From Paenibacillus radicis (ex Xue et al. 2023) (GTDB lineage: Bacteria; Bacillota; Bacilli; Paenibacillales; NBRC-103111), in assembly GCF_024722015.1 (NCBI RefSeq), contig NZ_JANQBD010000015.1:1-64000 (forward strand): 64,000 bases of DNA, written 5' to 3'. Positions 48,715 through 58,798 of this stretch are shown piece after piece. The notes beneath the pieces are model-generated. The model saw only the letters and a program-made list of their open reading frames with translations. It made no database searches and was not told the DNA's origin. The position numbers were made by a program, and so were the translations under genes. Position 1 is the first letter of the stretch. Each line of letters opens with the position of its first letter.

Positions 48715-51700
48715 ATGGCAAATAATCGATTTCAAACCATAGGGCCGGAAGCATCGTTGACGGAGTTAGCCAAGCACAATACGAATTGGTCCCAGGCTGA
48801 CGCTGCCTTAAATGCAATCGAGGCTGGAATAATTCAAAAGCAAACCAACATTGATGCGGAGGTTCAGGCGCGTACAGCTGCTGTTCAAACGGAGCAGCAA
48901 GCCCGTATAGCGGCGGATCAGGCCGAGGCTACCGCCCGTATCGCAGCAGACAGCACGGAAAAGTCGGAGCGTATAGCCGCGGTTGATGCCGAGGCGCAGG
49001 CCAGAATCAATGCTGATTCCGTTGAAGCCGCTGCCCGATCCGGGGGTGATGCAACGGAAGCTGCAGCTCGTCTCGCTGCTGACAATGCGCATGCTACCAG
49101 TACAAGCGCGCATGATGCTGATAGTATCACCTTTACTCCAGGCACAAGCGGCCTTTCTTCTGCAAAGGCAGGCGCGGCAATCAAAGAGGTTAACACTCGC
49201 GTATCTAACATCATTGCCGGGACTGGTGGTGGCTCTCAGGAAGTAGTTGATGCAAGACAAGATAATGCAGGCGTAACCTATCCTACCCTTAAAGCGCGTG
49301 AGGATGCTGAACTAGGGTACCTAACAGCTGTTGATATTGCCAGAGCTGATTTAATTAGACTACAGGCTCATAGTGGAGTGAATGACTATTCCACCAAAAT
49401 CTCTAACAATGCTAACAATGCTCCTTTTTCTGATTACAGTAACGGTGGTATAGCCTTTTATACGAATTCGGCTTCTAAATCATCAAATAAGATCCTTATT
49501 GGTGGATTTAACGCCTTTATTAATGGTTACAAACTACATGTAGCCACAACGGGAAAGGATTCAAATGGGCTTGATGTTTCCGATTTAATTCTACCAGAGC
49601 CTCCAACCTATGGAACACGTGAGGACTTAGTTTTCCTCGAAGCGTGGTTTCCACAGACAGGGACAAAGGGGCAGCTCAGTTGGAGAATCAGAACGGTTGC
49701 TGGAGTGGATTTTAATATATGGCACATGGATGGTTTCTCCGCGGGAACAGGCGGGAGAAACAGCGCAGTCTTAGCACAGGGTGGTCAATCTTCTGTGCCA
49801 ATGACACCAACCACTTATCTTACTTTTAATCGGGCTGATCTTCTTGGCTTACAGAGCGATGTAGGACTTTATATTGCCGGTACAGGTGATGCAACATCAA
49901 AATCCACACTGCTCACAGCAGATGGCTACGTATACGCTATTCCATTGTTCCGCATCAAACGTAGGAATAGTGGAGGATATCGCAAGGATAACTTAAATGG
50001 GGCTAGGGATTATTACACCCTTGACTTTACTGGCAAAACACAGGCTACAGCTGGAATGACTATAGGATCAACATCAATGACAGCTACAACCTTAACCAAT
50101 TTATATGTTGGCGATAAGATAATGGTAGATGCAATTTCCTATGTAATCACTTCAGTGAACGGAACAACTATTATGTTGGACAAAGGGCTTTCATTTTCCT
50201 ATAACCCATCAAATTGGACGCAATTCGTTGTTCCTGTGGTGAATCATAGACCAGACGGACTATACTCCAACATTATTGACGCATCCGACATTATTGATCT
50301 ACGTCACAAGGTTTCACTAACAGGTGTGAATTATCAACAATCTCTTGAAGAAAATTTTGATAGATTGCTGCGCGGAGATTTGACCACAAAGGATACGAAA
50401 ACATCCATCAAAGAAACGTATGGACTGAAACGTGCTCCACTTGGATTGTCACAGCAATTACAATCAACAACGATTAAACGTGCAGATGGTACGAATGTTG
50501 ATTTGGTTAATTTGTTAGGCACAGATGGGAGTTGCGAAGATGCATCAAAACTTTCAGTATCCGCTAATGCAACGGCAACACTTGATCCTAACAATAAAAC
50601 AACAGGTAATTACGGATTAAAACTAACAACGGTATCCAACTCGACTTTTGCTTATATTCTAGGCGGCAAGCTCAATAATATGAAATATTATATTTTAATA
50701 GCTGATGTGAAAAACGGCAACGCTACGAATATTGTAACACGTTACTACAATGGAACATCGAATGTGGGGACGGTAACTACTACATCTTCAGCCGCATTCT
50801 CAAAGGCTTACATCAAACTGCAACCTTCAAATATTGGAACGACTACCCAAAACTTTGCTTTCGATGTGAATGGGGGATCGGGACAATATGCATATATTGA
50901 TTCTGCACGAATTTATGAAATTGACCAAGCGACCTATAACCTTATAGACGTTGATCCAAATTGGACAGGTGGAGACAACATAGCGGCTAAGTTCCCTTAT
51001 GTAGATTCGTTGCCTAACTTTGTGGAGAATTTATATTCTGGAGGTTTTACCGCAGTTGGTGGATCGTACATAGAACCTAACAGTTCAACGGTTGAGGTCA
51101 CGTCAACTGCGACTGCATCAAGTTATGCTAGTTCAAGACGTTATACCGTATTACCTAACACTACTTACACATTTAGTTATATAGGTACTACTGTTAGCGG
51201 AGTAGATATTCCAACCGTGGATATTAGAAAAGGAAGTAACTCTGCCCCACATGCATCTGTTGTTGGAGCAGGACAAAGAACGGTGACATTTAACACAGGA
51301 ATTGAAACTGAGTTGATATTATATTTTTATGGATCAACGGGTACGGCTGCTGTTCAAACAAAAAGATATGAGAATATTCAATTAGAAATAGGTTCAACCA
51401 TTAATCCATTTGTCCCATATGGCCGCTGGTATCTTGATAAGGACTACCAAGGTTTCAATACTCACCTTGGGAACAATTGCGTCAATCGATATGAAGGCGT
51501 GAATGGTGGACGACTTACTGCACAACGTTCTATCTTCTCTGATGCACAAACAAGCGAGACAAGACTCGATATTGTGGAAGCACTAAAAACGCCACAATCA
51601 CATATCAAAGTTATTCAAGCCGTAGAAGGTCAATGGGCAGTTGGAGATAAAATCATCATTTCATCTAATGATGGTGTAGTAGCAGGTTTGATTGATTCGG

Positions 51701-54567
51701 ATACTGCATATGCAAAAATTTTAAGTAGAGTATCAGATAGTGTCTTTATCGTTGACGATGTTTCAAAGTTGGCAGTTAACGACACCTTCAAACTGTCAAG
51801 GTTTGCTGAAACTCCACCAGAAGTTGGAACAATTACTGCTATTGATACCACAACAAAACAAGTAACATTTACTGGAGTGGTTTATACACAGAATGCTTTC
51901 GATGGTGGATGGATTTATATGATTGAAACCACAACATCATCTTCCATACCTACTGTAACAGCCGCAGGAATTGTAGGAACATGGACAAACTTGGGAACAA
52001 AGGCTGCGACCTACACGATCGGCACAGCACCAACAGACAATAAAGCCAACATTTCAATGCAATATTCAGTTAATTATCCTGCTGGAAAAGGCTTTAGTTA
52101 CGTGCCCACTGATATTCTGAAAGCTGAAGTTAATGACGATGAAGTAAAGCCAAGCAATACGGTGAGTGTGAAGGCTAATTATGTTGGTAAGGTAATAAAT
52201 AGTACGGATTTAGTCCCTCACATCATGAAAGCCTCAGGCAATCCTGTGCTTCAAGCACCTACCGGAACATGGGGGACTCCTTCACAAACACAACAAGATA
52301 ATGTGTCTAGCTTAAACAGTTCGTCTTATATGGTATCAAGCACAGTCAATTTAGATATAGCACAAACAATCTTCTCTTTCGACCTTATTCGAGCAGTAGA
52401 AGACAAATACGGAGAAATTCCTGCTGATGGAGTAGCTGCAAAGGTAGCGTGGTTGGTAAATAACGTTAGCAGCAGAGTTATCAGTTGGCATGGTTATGGT
52501 TCTTCACCAACAGGTAATAAGGCTACATTAGCACTATGGAATGCTCAAACTCTGTCTTGGGGGACTACAGCTACCAATACTGCATCAACCCCAACATTGA
52601 TATCACAAAGTTTTTCAGCAAGCTATGCTTGGTCACAAATGATTGATGCAACTGGTTTCGTCCATGTCCTAGCCTACGCCGATGCATCTAATGGAACAAC
52701 AGCATCTACGATTAATACTGATTATGTTGAATTGTCCCTCACGCTAAATACGGCAGAGATAGGATATACAGTATTACAGCCAACAAATCCGTTTCCTGTA
52801 ATGAGTGAGAACTTGCTGACAGCGAATCAGGCTCTTCCTGTTGATACCGGGGCGTTTATTGTTACTGGATCAGCCATTATGTCTGTTGTAGATTCTCCGA
52901 GACAAGCAATTAGGGTTACAAATGCAATTGACTCCTCTACGAATAAGTTTGACGTAGCTTTTTCACAGGTAGCAGGTAAATACTATACCGTTAGCGCTGT
53001 GGTTTACAATCCTGGCACAACAGATATTACAATAAGCATTTCACACGGTGGAGGTGGGAACAAGGCATGGTTATTAAAATCAGGTGAACGGAAGTACATT
53101 TCCAACACGCCAAACCTTGTTGGAGTGACAGCGCAAAGTTCTCTACGTTTGTACGAGGCTACAGGTGCTGCTTTCCATGTCGAATCTGTAAAAGCGCAAG
53201 AAGGTACACTTGCTACAGATTGGACAGCAGGACGCAAAAAGAAGGTCACACTGAATTACTTAAATAAGTCGGAGGGTAATCTTACAAATAACCCAAGCAG
53301 GACTTTGGCAAGAGCTTTGGATACCTTCCAGAATCCGATATCTGGCACTTGGTACGAATTCGGTAACGTGTCCTACACTTCACTTTCCAAGCAAGATGGA
53401 GTGCTTGCAAATTACCAAGGGACTGGCATCGGACAATATGCTCAACAACTTTTTGAATTTGATTTATCTCAACTAGGAATGTCTCTAAGTGAACTCAAGA
53501 AGGCTCTACGTAAATTTACAGTTTCGTGGACAGGTTATGGTAAAGGGGATAATGCAGGGGTTGCTACTTTCGGTGCTACTTTGAAATGGTGGAGAAGCGA
53601 TACATCTACATGGACTAATGGAGGAGCAATTCATACAAATACCACTAACTCCCCTACGACAGTTACCGTATCTTCGCCATCACATTACACTTTCCCAGCC
53701 GATAGCGGAATAGTGTTAACAAAAGACCAGAAATTTTATATCCTTGTTCACTCAACTTATCCAGCAGGAGTTGCTTCACAGTCAGAGATTTATACGGATT
53801 ACATTAAGTTAGATGTAGAACTTGCTGATTACATGGACTATGTGCCATCTAACATCGTCAAAGTGCGTCCTGAGACAAAAGAAATCAAAACATTCTTTCC
53901 TGCCACATCGAGACGATACTTAGGTGGAGGGCAACCGGAGCAGCAAATAGCATTATGGTATAGATACGTTCCTTATCAGGGCTTAGGTGATGCGTCCAAG
54001 ACATACAAGGTGCTTGGTTTAGGTGATGCTTATCTAACATCTTTAGGGACTGCGAAAATATCTCCTTACGCTGCATCAGTCCCATTTGTAACTAAACCAA
54101 TTATTCCAAATCTTCCTTCGCAACTGGCCGACTACCTATTCGTGGCAGACGATATGATATTGAAAAACGATGCAATCACAGCTGCTGATTTTGACATTGT
54201 CGAACAAGGTGTTCTAAACATAAGAAGAATTGGCATAGATGGTTACCGATATGGTAGCCCAGTAGGAAATCTAGTAACAATCGTTGCAAATCTAGCTGGA
54301 TCAATTGCCTTTAGAGGGTTTAAACCTAACACATCTGCAACCTCTTACTACGCTTATCAAAACTTCTTAATAGCAAATGTTTTGGCAAAGGCAGCGCCAC
54401 ATCTTACTGCCGTACCTTTATTAGTAGCCGATATTTCAACGTGGGAATTAATGTTTATGGTTGTTACAACCGCAGAAACAACTAATAAAATTAGCGAGAG
54501 CAGATATCCGCAACAGGCAATTGATGTATTCAAATTGCCGGGCAGACCACTTGTGAAAGGAGTATAA
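48715..54567 (+). CDS. Giant tail fibre / adsorption protein
   Basis: 1950 aa. Residues about 40-125 are an alanine-rich coiled coil with repeated ARIAAD-type units. Later regions are a series of beta-sandwich modules resembling carbohydrate-binding domains (for example VNGGSGQYAYIDSARIYEID and VESVKAQEGTLATDWTAGR). Two related modules of about 170 residues (near 1195-1345 and 1545-1710) share F-SFDL, SW-GYG and a Y-DY-ELSL end. The unusual position between Dit and Tal suggests a side fibre attached at the hub. Likely binds the host cell surface. Confidence 0.8.
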   Translation: MANNRFQTIGPEASLTELAKHNTNWSQADAALNAIEAGIIQKQTNIDAEVQARTAAVQTEQQARIAADQAEATARIAADSTEKSERIAAVDAEAQARINADSVEAAARSGGDATEAAARLAADNAHATSTSAHDADSITFTPGTSGLSSAKAGAAIKEVNTRVSNIIAGTGGGSQEVVDARQDNAGVTYPTLKAREDAELGYLTAVDIARADLIRLQAHSGVNDYSTKISNNANNAPFSDYSNGGIAFYTNSASKSSNKILIGGFNAFINGYKLHVATTGKDSNGLDVSDLILPEPPTYGTREDLVFLEAWFPQTGTKGQLSWRIRTVAGVDFNIWHMDGFSAGTGGRNSAVLAQGGQSSVPMTPTTYLTFNRADLLGLQSDVGLYIAGTGDATSKSTLLTADGYVYAIPLFRIKRRNSGGYRKDNLNGARDYYTLDFTGKTQATAGMTIGSTSMTATTLTNLYVGDKIMVDAISYVITSVNGTTIMLDKGLSFSYNPSNWTQFVVPVVNHRPDGLYSNIIDASDIIDLRHKVSLTGVNYQQSLEENFDRLLRGDLTTKDTKTSIKETYGLKRAPLGLSQQLQSTTIKRADGTNVDLVNLLGTDGSCEDASKLSVSANATATLDPNNKTTGNYGLKLTTVSNSTFAYILGGKLNNMKYYILIADVKNGNATNIVTRYYNGTSNVGTVTTTSSAAFSKAYIKLQPSNIGTTTQNFAFDVNGGSGQYAYIDSARIYEIDQATYNLIDVDPNWTGGDNIAAKFPYVDSLPNFVENLYSGGFTAVGGSYIEPNSSTVEVTSTATASSYASSRRYTVLPNTTYTFSYIGTTVSGVDIPTVDIRKGSNSAPHASVVGAGQRTVTFNTGIETELILYFYGSTGTAAVQTKRYENIQLEIGSTINPFVPYGRWYLDKDYQGFNTHLGNNCVNRYEGVNGGRLTAQRSIFSDAQTSETRLDIVEALKTPQSHIKVIQAVEGQWAVGDKIIISSNDGVVAGLIDSDTAYAKILSRVSDSVFIVDDVSKLAVNDTFKLSRFAETPPEVGTITAIDTTTKQVTFTGVVYTQNAFDGGWIYMIETTTSSSIPTVTAAGIVGTWTNLGTKAATYTIGTAPTDNKANISMQYSVNYPAGKGFSYVPTDILKAEVNDDEVKPSNTVSVKANYVGKVINSTDLVPHIMKASGNPVLQAPTGTWGTPSQTQQDNVSSLNSSSYMVSSTVNLDIAQTIFSFDLIRAVEDKYGEIPADGVAAKVAWLVNNVSSRVISWHGYGSSPTGNKATLALWNAQTLSWGTTATNTASTPTLISQSFSASYAWSQMIDATGFVHVLAYADASNGTTASTINTDYVELSLTLNTAEIGYTVLQPTNPFPVMSENLLTANQALPVDTGAFIVTGSAIMSVVDSPRQAIRVTNAIDSSTNKFDVAFSQVAGKYYTVSAVVYNPGTTDITISISHGGGGNKAWLLKSGERKYISNTPNLVGVTAQSSLRLYEATGAAFHVESVKAQEGTLATDWTAGRKKKVTLNYLNKSEGNLTNNPSRTLARALDTFQNPISGTWYEFGNVSYTSLSKQDGVLANYQGTGIGQYAQQLFEFDLSQLGMSLSELKKALRKFTVSWTGYGKGDNAGVATFGATLKWWRSDTSTWTNGGAIHTNTTNSPTTVTVSSPSHYTFPADSGIVLTKDQKFYILVHSTYPAGVASQSEIYTDYIKLDVELADYMDYVPSNIVKVRPETKEIKTFFPATSRRYLGGGQPEQQIALWYRYVPYQGLGDASKTYKVLGLGDAYLTSLGTAKISPYAASVPFVTKPIIPNLPSQLADYLFVADDMILKNDAITAADFDIVEQGVLNIRRIGIDGYRYGSPVGNLVTIVANLAGSIAFRGFKPNTSATSYYAYQNFLIANVLAKAAPHLTAVPLLVADISTWELMFMVVTTAETTNKISESRYPQQAIDVFKLPGRPLVKGV

Positions 54568-54570
54568 CAC

Positions 54571-55572
54571 ATGCCAAACGTAACTTTTAATAGAGATAGC
54601 CTGAAGGTGAGCGGATTTAATCGCTCGCCTTTTCCTTTTGAAATTGAAATTAGAAATGTAGATGCTGCCGGGCTTACCAAGATAATCCAACTTAACGAAA
54701 GCAGACCAAAGCGAGACGAAGAAGGGAACACCCTTTATCTACTGCCTCAGCCGGATCAGGAGGAGCAAAGTTTTCAAACTATCCGGTCTGAGTCCGCTGA
54801 ATTGACAAACGAACCCTGCATGATTCTATCTATGGTTCAAGTGCCACTGATGGAAAATGGCAAACAAAAATCGTATCAACCGATTCAGAAAGTTGATGTT
54901 TTAGACGAGGAAGGCAGTATCATCGGGGAAGAGGAAATCCCTATTGGTCCGCCATTGCTTTTATTTACAACTCATGAGGAACTACAGCAGAAGAAAAATG
55001 AACAAGGTCAATTGATTTACTGGCAAGAAAAAGAGATTGAAGAAACCATTTTTGTACCCGTTGCACCACTAGAGATTGCAAATAACCATCTGGATTATGT
55101 TGAAGGCTTAGACGTTGCTCTCGAAGATTTTATCCAACCGAAGACCGTCACGATCGAGGAAGATATGAGCGAATTTAACTTTGAAGATATAAGACAGCAC
55201 AAAGAACGACAGCTCATCCGCAAAACGTTCTATTCAATCGCATTGTTGTTTGAAAATATGGAAGACCTTTTCTCTGACAGTCTATCCGGATACAATGCTG
55301 ACTTATGGACGGATCGGATATCCTTTCCTCCTGATGGAACGGCCCGGACAATAAAGCTGCAGTTGCCACAAGCCGCGGCAACTATAGGATTGAGACTAGA
55401 AACATCAGGCGATGGGCTGGAGACTGAAATCGGGGTGTTAGCATCGGAGTTGATACCCGTTGACGCTCGTAACGAAGTCACTTTCCCTGATCAGGTTTCA
55501 GAAGTGTACGTGAGATTTACAAATTCGAGCGACAAAAGAATAGACCTATTTTCTTTTGCGCTCCTGGTATGA
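54571..55572 (+). CDS. Baseplate/fibre-associated protein, unknown
   Basis: 333 aa starting 4 bp after the giant fibre. Beta-rich N-terminus (VTFNRDSLKVSGFNRSPFPF), an acidic middle (VDVLDEEGSIIGEEEIPIGP), and a C-terminal discoidin-like segment from ENMEDLFSDSLSGYNAD ending VYVRFTNSSDKRIDLFSFAL. Possibly the fibre's chaperone or an adaptor. No family known. Confidence 0.55.
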   Translation: MPNVTFNRDSLKVSGFNRSPFPFEIEIRNVDAAGLTKIIQLNESRPKRDEEGNTLYLLPQPDQEEQSFQTIRSESAELTNEPCMILSMVQVPLMENGKQKSYQPIQKVDVLDEEGSIIGEEEIPIGPPLLLFTTHEELQQKKNEQGQLIYWQEKEIEETIFVPVAPLEIANNHLDYVEGLDVALEDFIQPKTVTIEEDMSEFNFEDIRQHKERQLIRKTFYSIALLFENMEDLFSDSLSGYNADLWTDRISFPPDGTARTIKLQLPQAAATIGLRLETSGDGLETEIGVLASELIPVDARNEVTFPDQVSEVYVRFTNSSDKRIDLFSFALLV

Positions 55573-55581
55573 GGTGAGAGG

Positions 55582-55911
55582 ATGGACCGTGAAGAAGAAC
55601 TGCGGGAAACTGCAAAAGCTATGCTGCCCGATGCGATTATTTCCATTGCTTACGTGGAACACCAAATGGATTTAATCGGTTCCCTAGTGAAAGATTTATT
55701 TACGCTAGTGGATCCCGATAAAATCACAGAAGATATCCAACAAAAGCTTGATGTTTTGGCTGGAGCCTTGCAATACAGCTCCATTGATTTCAATTCAATG
55801 GATGACCCATTGCAGGCTTACAAGCTGCCGCTGATGATCGAGAAGAAAGCCGAAACACGAATAGTTCAAACTAAATACCTCCAAAAGAAGTTACAGGAAG
55901 GCATACTGTAA
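55582..55911 (+). CDS. Small helical baseplate-region protein
   Basis: 109 aa, helical, MDREEELRETAKAMLPDAI then VKDLFTLVDPDKITEDIQQK. Between the fibre-associated gene and Tal. A strong terminator follows. No family recognised. Confidence 0.5.
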   Translation: MDREEELRETAKAMLPDAIISIAYVEHQMDLIGSLVKDLFTLVDPDKITEDIQQKLDVLAGALQYSSIDFNSMDDPLQAYKLPLMIEKKAETRIVQTKYLQKKLQEGIL

Positions 55912-55919
55912 ACTCATTT

Positions 55920-55949
55920 AAAAGGTCAGGAAAAGTTTCCTGGCCTTTT
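55920..55949 (+). terminator. Strong terminator before the Tal gene
   Basis: AAAAGGTCAGGAAA-AG-TTTCCTGGCCTTTT forms 14 pairs with one G-U, and the 3' arm itself supplies the T run. The core AGGAAA-NN-TTTCCT recurs in other intergenic spots of the late region. Confidence 0.75.
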
Positions 55950-55969
55950 CCTATGAAAGGATGGGAATT

Positions 55970-58099
55970 ATGCTAACGATATATAATCGCCAAAAGCAAA
56001 AGGTCGGCGGCTTATTTACATCCGGCAACAATGCGGAGGTTGCGGATGTAACGATTAAAAAGAGACTAAATAGCACGTATGAGTTATCATTCGTTATCTC
56101 TATTTCCTCCCCCAAGTATTCGTTAATTGAAAGTGAAGGTCTAATCGAATGCGAAGGCCACACTTATATTATCAAGAAAAAGCAGCGCAGAAGAGATGGA
56201 CAAGGGAGGCTAGTAGAAATCATTTGCCCTCATGTAATGCGTCGATTAATGGACATACGTATACCCTACACCTCAGCCATTGACGAATCTTTTGGTGCTA
56301 ACATCCAAACGTTTACGAACATTCTCTCTGCAGCGACAGGTGGCGTGTTCACTTTCCAAATTATGGACAGCCTAGAACTCAAAGACGTTTATAAATGGGG
56401 CTACTCCAATTGTCTGAAAGGCTTGCAGGATCTCATTACACTATATGAGGCTGAATTTATACCGGACAATTACCACATCAAGATATTTCGTAAAATTAAC
56501 ATCGACAATGGCGCTCATTACCGCTATGCCAAAAACATTATTAATCACTCGTTTGAAACCAATACAGACACCCTTGTCACCCGGATGACCGGGCTTGCCA
56601 AGGATTCGTTGACCATTATCGATCTACCGGCATCATATTTAACAGCAGACGAGTTAAGCAGGCTTAACGTTATATCAGGAGCGATCGTTGGGGGGATTAT
56701 CAAAGTTCCCTATTTAATATCCCAATATGCTACAGCCTGGGCAACTCCGGATAACACCTTTTTCGATGGCGAGTTTTCATCAACCGACATTGAAGCTGAT
56801 ACAGTGGACGGAAAAGTCCTTTTATTAAAAGAAATCAGAAAAAAACTTGCCGCGGCGGAGGTTCCCGAAATTCAGATTCAAATCGAACCAGCTGACTTAT
56901 GGAAAGTTAATTCTCGGGAAGTGCGGCCTCAGCTTGGGGAGACCGTTCATTTGGTTGACGAGTTAATGGAGTTGGACAATATAACGGCTCGTGCCATGGA
57001 GCTCACTGAATACCCGTTTGACCCATCTAAAAATACACAAATTACGCTGGCCAACTATTTATTAAAGGACTATAACGATATCATTGCCGATCTTAACGCA
57101 TCAAAACGGGAATGGGAAGGTTTACTAACGAACAAGCAATTGAACACGAATGCTTTCGAGGAGTTTGCCAAATACGCGATAGATGCCGTAAACAAGTCAT
57201 CAACAGAAGTCATACGGGACGAGCGAGGGCATGTGTACCAGGACAAGACAAATGCCCTACGGCAAGTTATCGCTTCTTCAGCTGGCATTGTTATTACTAC
57301 AGATGGGGGAGTAACGGCCAAAGCAGCCATCACCGCTGACGGCGTGGCTGCTCCATATATTGTAGGTATATTAGGGCAGTTCGCCCAAGTTAAAACAGAT
57401 AATCTTATAGCCGGTGTTGCTAAAATTTCATCAGCACTGATTGAAAATTTAATAGTAGGCTCCAATGTACAAATGGGGCCGAACGCATATATCTCCTGGA
57501 ACAATGTCACAGGTCAACCTCATATACCGAATTCGGCTGCTGATGTGGGGGCACTAGCAACAAGTTCACCTATGCTTACTTACATCGGACCAACAGGTAT
57601 TTATTCTGGCCAAGTTATCACAAATCAGCTCATTGCAGGAACTGCAAAAATATCTGCAGCAATGATCGATAAAATTACTGCAAATCAAATAGATGTAAGC
57701 GGAGGAAAGATTACAGCAGATCAAATCGATGCAATTAATCTTCATGTAAGAGCTGCCAATATTGATGGAACAATTACTGCAGACGCAGTACGTAGCTCGT
57801 GGGTATATTCAGGCACAATAAATGCAAATCAAATTAATACTGTAAATTTATCTGCCGAGAAAATATACCAAGCTGGAACACCTAACAACTATGCAGTCGT
57901 TGGTGGTAGTTACGGTGACATGATTCTGTACTACAATAACAGTGAGTTTTTTAGAATATATAACGACCTCACCGGGGTATCCTTTAAACACAAAAATAAT
58001 TCTTTTTTGAGGAGGGATGATTTCGGTAATACTTTTTTATATGGAACATGGAATTTCGGGAACGCTACCGTATCAGGGGTTACAGCCAAATTCTCTTAA
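55970..58099 (+). CDS. Tail-associated hub protein (Tal, prophage endopeptidase-tail type)
   Basis: 709 aa from ATG 55970, set by AAAGGATGGGA. Residues 1-360 match the gp27-like hub of Firmicute Tal proteins: VKKRLNSTYELSFVI, GLIECEGHTYIIKKKQRRR, and IEPADLWKVNSREVRPQLGE followed by TVHLVDELMELDNITARAME. Then comes a helix and a repetitive beta region with repeated ITADQI/ITANQI units (about 560-640), ending in a C-terminal knob. No peptidase catalytic motif is visible, so it is structural. Separated from Dit by three genes, an unusual order. Confidence 0.85.
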   Translation: MLTIYNRQKQKVGGLFTSGNNAEVADVTIKKRLNSTYELSFVISISSPKYSLIESEGLIECEGHTYIIKKKQRRRDGQGRLVEIICPHVMRRLMDIRIPYTSAIDESFGANIQTFTNILSAATGGVFTFQIMDSLELKDVYKWGYSNCLKGLQDLITLYEAEFIPDNYHIKIFRKINIDNGAHYRYAKNIINHSFETNTDTLVTRMTGLAKDSLTIIDLPASYLTADELSRLNVISGAIVGGIIKVPYLISQYATAWATPDNTFFDGEFSSTDIEADTVDGKVLLLKEIRKKLAAAEVPEIQIQIEPADLWKVNSREVRPQLGETVHLVDELMELDNITARAMELTEYPFDPSKNTQITLANYLLKDYNDIIADLNASKREWEGLLTNKQLNTNAFEEFAKYAIDAVNKSSTEVIRDERGHVYQDKTNALRQVIASSAGIVITTDGGVTAKAAITADGVAAPYIVGILGQFAQVKTDNLIAGVAKISSALIENLIVGSNVQMGPNAYISWNNVTGQPHIPNSAADVGALATSSPMLTYIGPTGIYSGQVITNQLIAGTAKISAAMIDKITANQIDVSGGKITADQIDAINLHVRAANIDGTITADAVRSSWVYSGTINANQINTVNLSAEKIYQAGTPNNYAVVGGSYGDMILYYNNSEFFRIYNDLTGVSFKHKNNSFLRRDDFGNTFLYGTWNFGNATVSGVTAKFS

Positions 58100-58109
58100 A
58101 ATCTAGTCA

Positions 58110-58712
58110 TTAAAATTTTGGTTTAATATTATTAGTATAAAATTCCAAGTCTATATAAATTCCGCCTTGATAAATAACATGCGGTACGTTTTTCATCATT
58201 AGTGTTTTCTCGAATACTTTTTTAGACTTATCAATTGAAAATAAATCAAGTATTTCGTGCTCTTTTCCGATCTCCCAGTCAAAAAAAGAACTTTCATGAA
58301 CTTGCATAATTTTCATCATGTACAGCATCTTCACGCCATTATAAATTATGATATTTTCTCTATCGCCTGTAACAACTGGGCTGGTATCTTTGCTTGTAGA
58401 ATTGGTTGTATCTGTCTTTCCATCAATAGACACCGTGTCTCCCTTATTGTTATTTCCTATTTCAACTGATTGCGTTTGTTCATTCCATTTTGCTTCTTTA
58501 CCCAATGCTGCAGCTGCTTCTTTAAGCGGCAAATATGTAGACCCATCGTAAATCAGCGGTGGGTTTTTTAGCTCCAATTTTTGACCGTCTAGCAGGATAG
58601 GTAAGTCTTTTCGTAGGTATGCTGTTACCTGTTCTAAACCATTATCGGCAAATGCAAACATAGGAATAGACAATGCAACTCCAGATAATACGCCAAGAAA
58701 ATACTTTTTCAT
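58110..58712 (-). CDS. Secreted stalk-domain protein (copper amine oxidase N-like), possible lysogenic conversion gene
   Basis: 200 aa from ATG 58712 (GGAG 10 nt upstream). A signal peptide (MKKYFLGVLSGVALSIPMFA, cleavage near AFA-DN) is followed by a stalk domain of the copper amine oxidase N-terminal type (LLDGQKLELKNPPLIYDGST, YLPLKEAAAALGKEAKW). After a Ser/Thr linker comes an unknown C-terminal part. This domain is abundant in Paenibacillus cell-surface proteins. It lies on the opposite strand inside the tail block, typical of a moron expressed in the lysogen. No catalytic copper site is expected. Confidence 0.8.
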   Translation of the reverse strand: MKKYFLGVLSGVALSIPMFAFADNGLEQVTAYLRKDLPILLDGQKLELKNPPLIYDGSTYLPLKEAAAALGKEAKWNEQTQSVEIGNNNKGDTVSIDGKTDTTNSTSKDTSPVVTGDRENIIIYNGVKMLYMMKIMQVHESSFFDWEIGKEHEILDLFSIDKSKKVFEKTLMMKNVPHVIYQGGIYIDLEFYTNNIKPKF

Positions 58713-58798
58713 ATATATCAATCTCCAATTCTACTTTTATTCCAGTATATAACATTTATGTTTTTAATAGAATAGCAGGAAGGAGAAGTGTCAATTAC

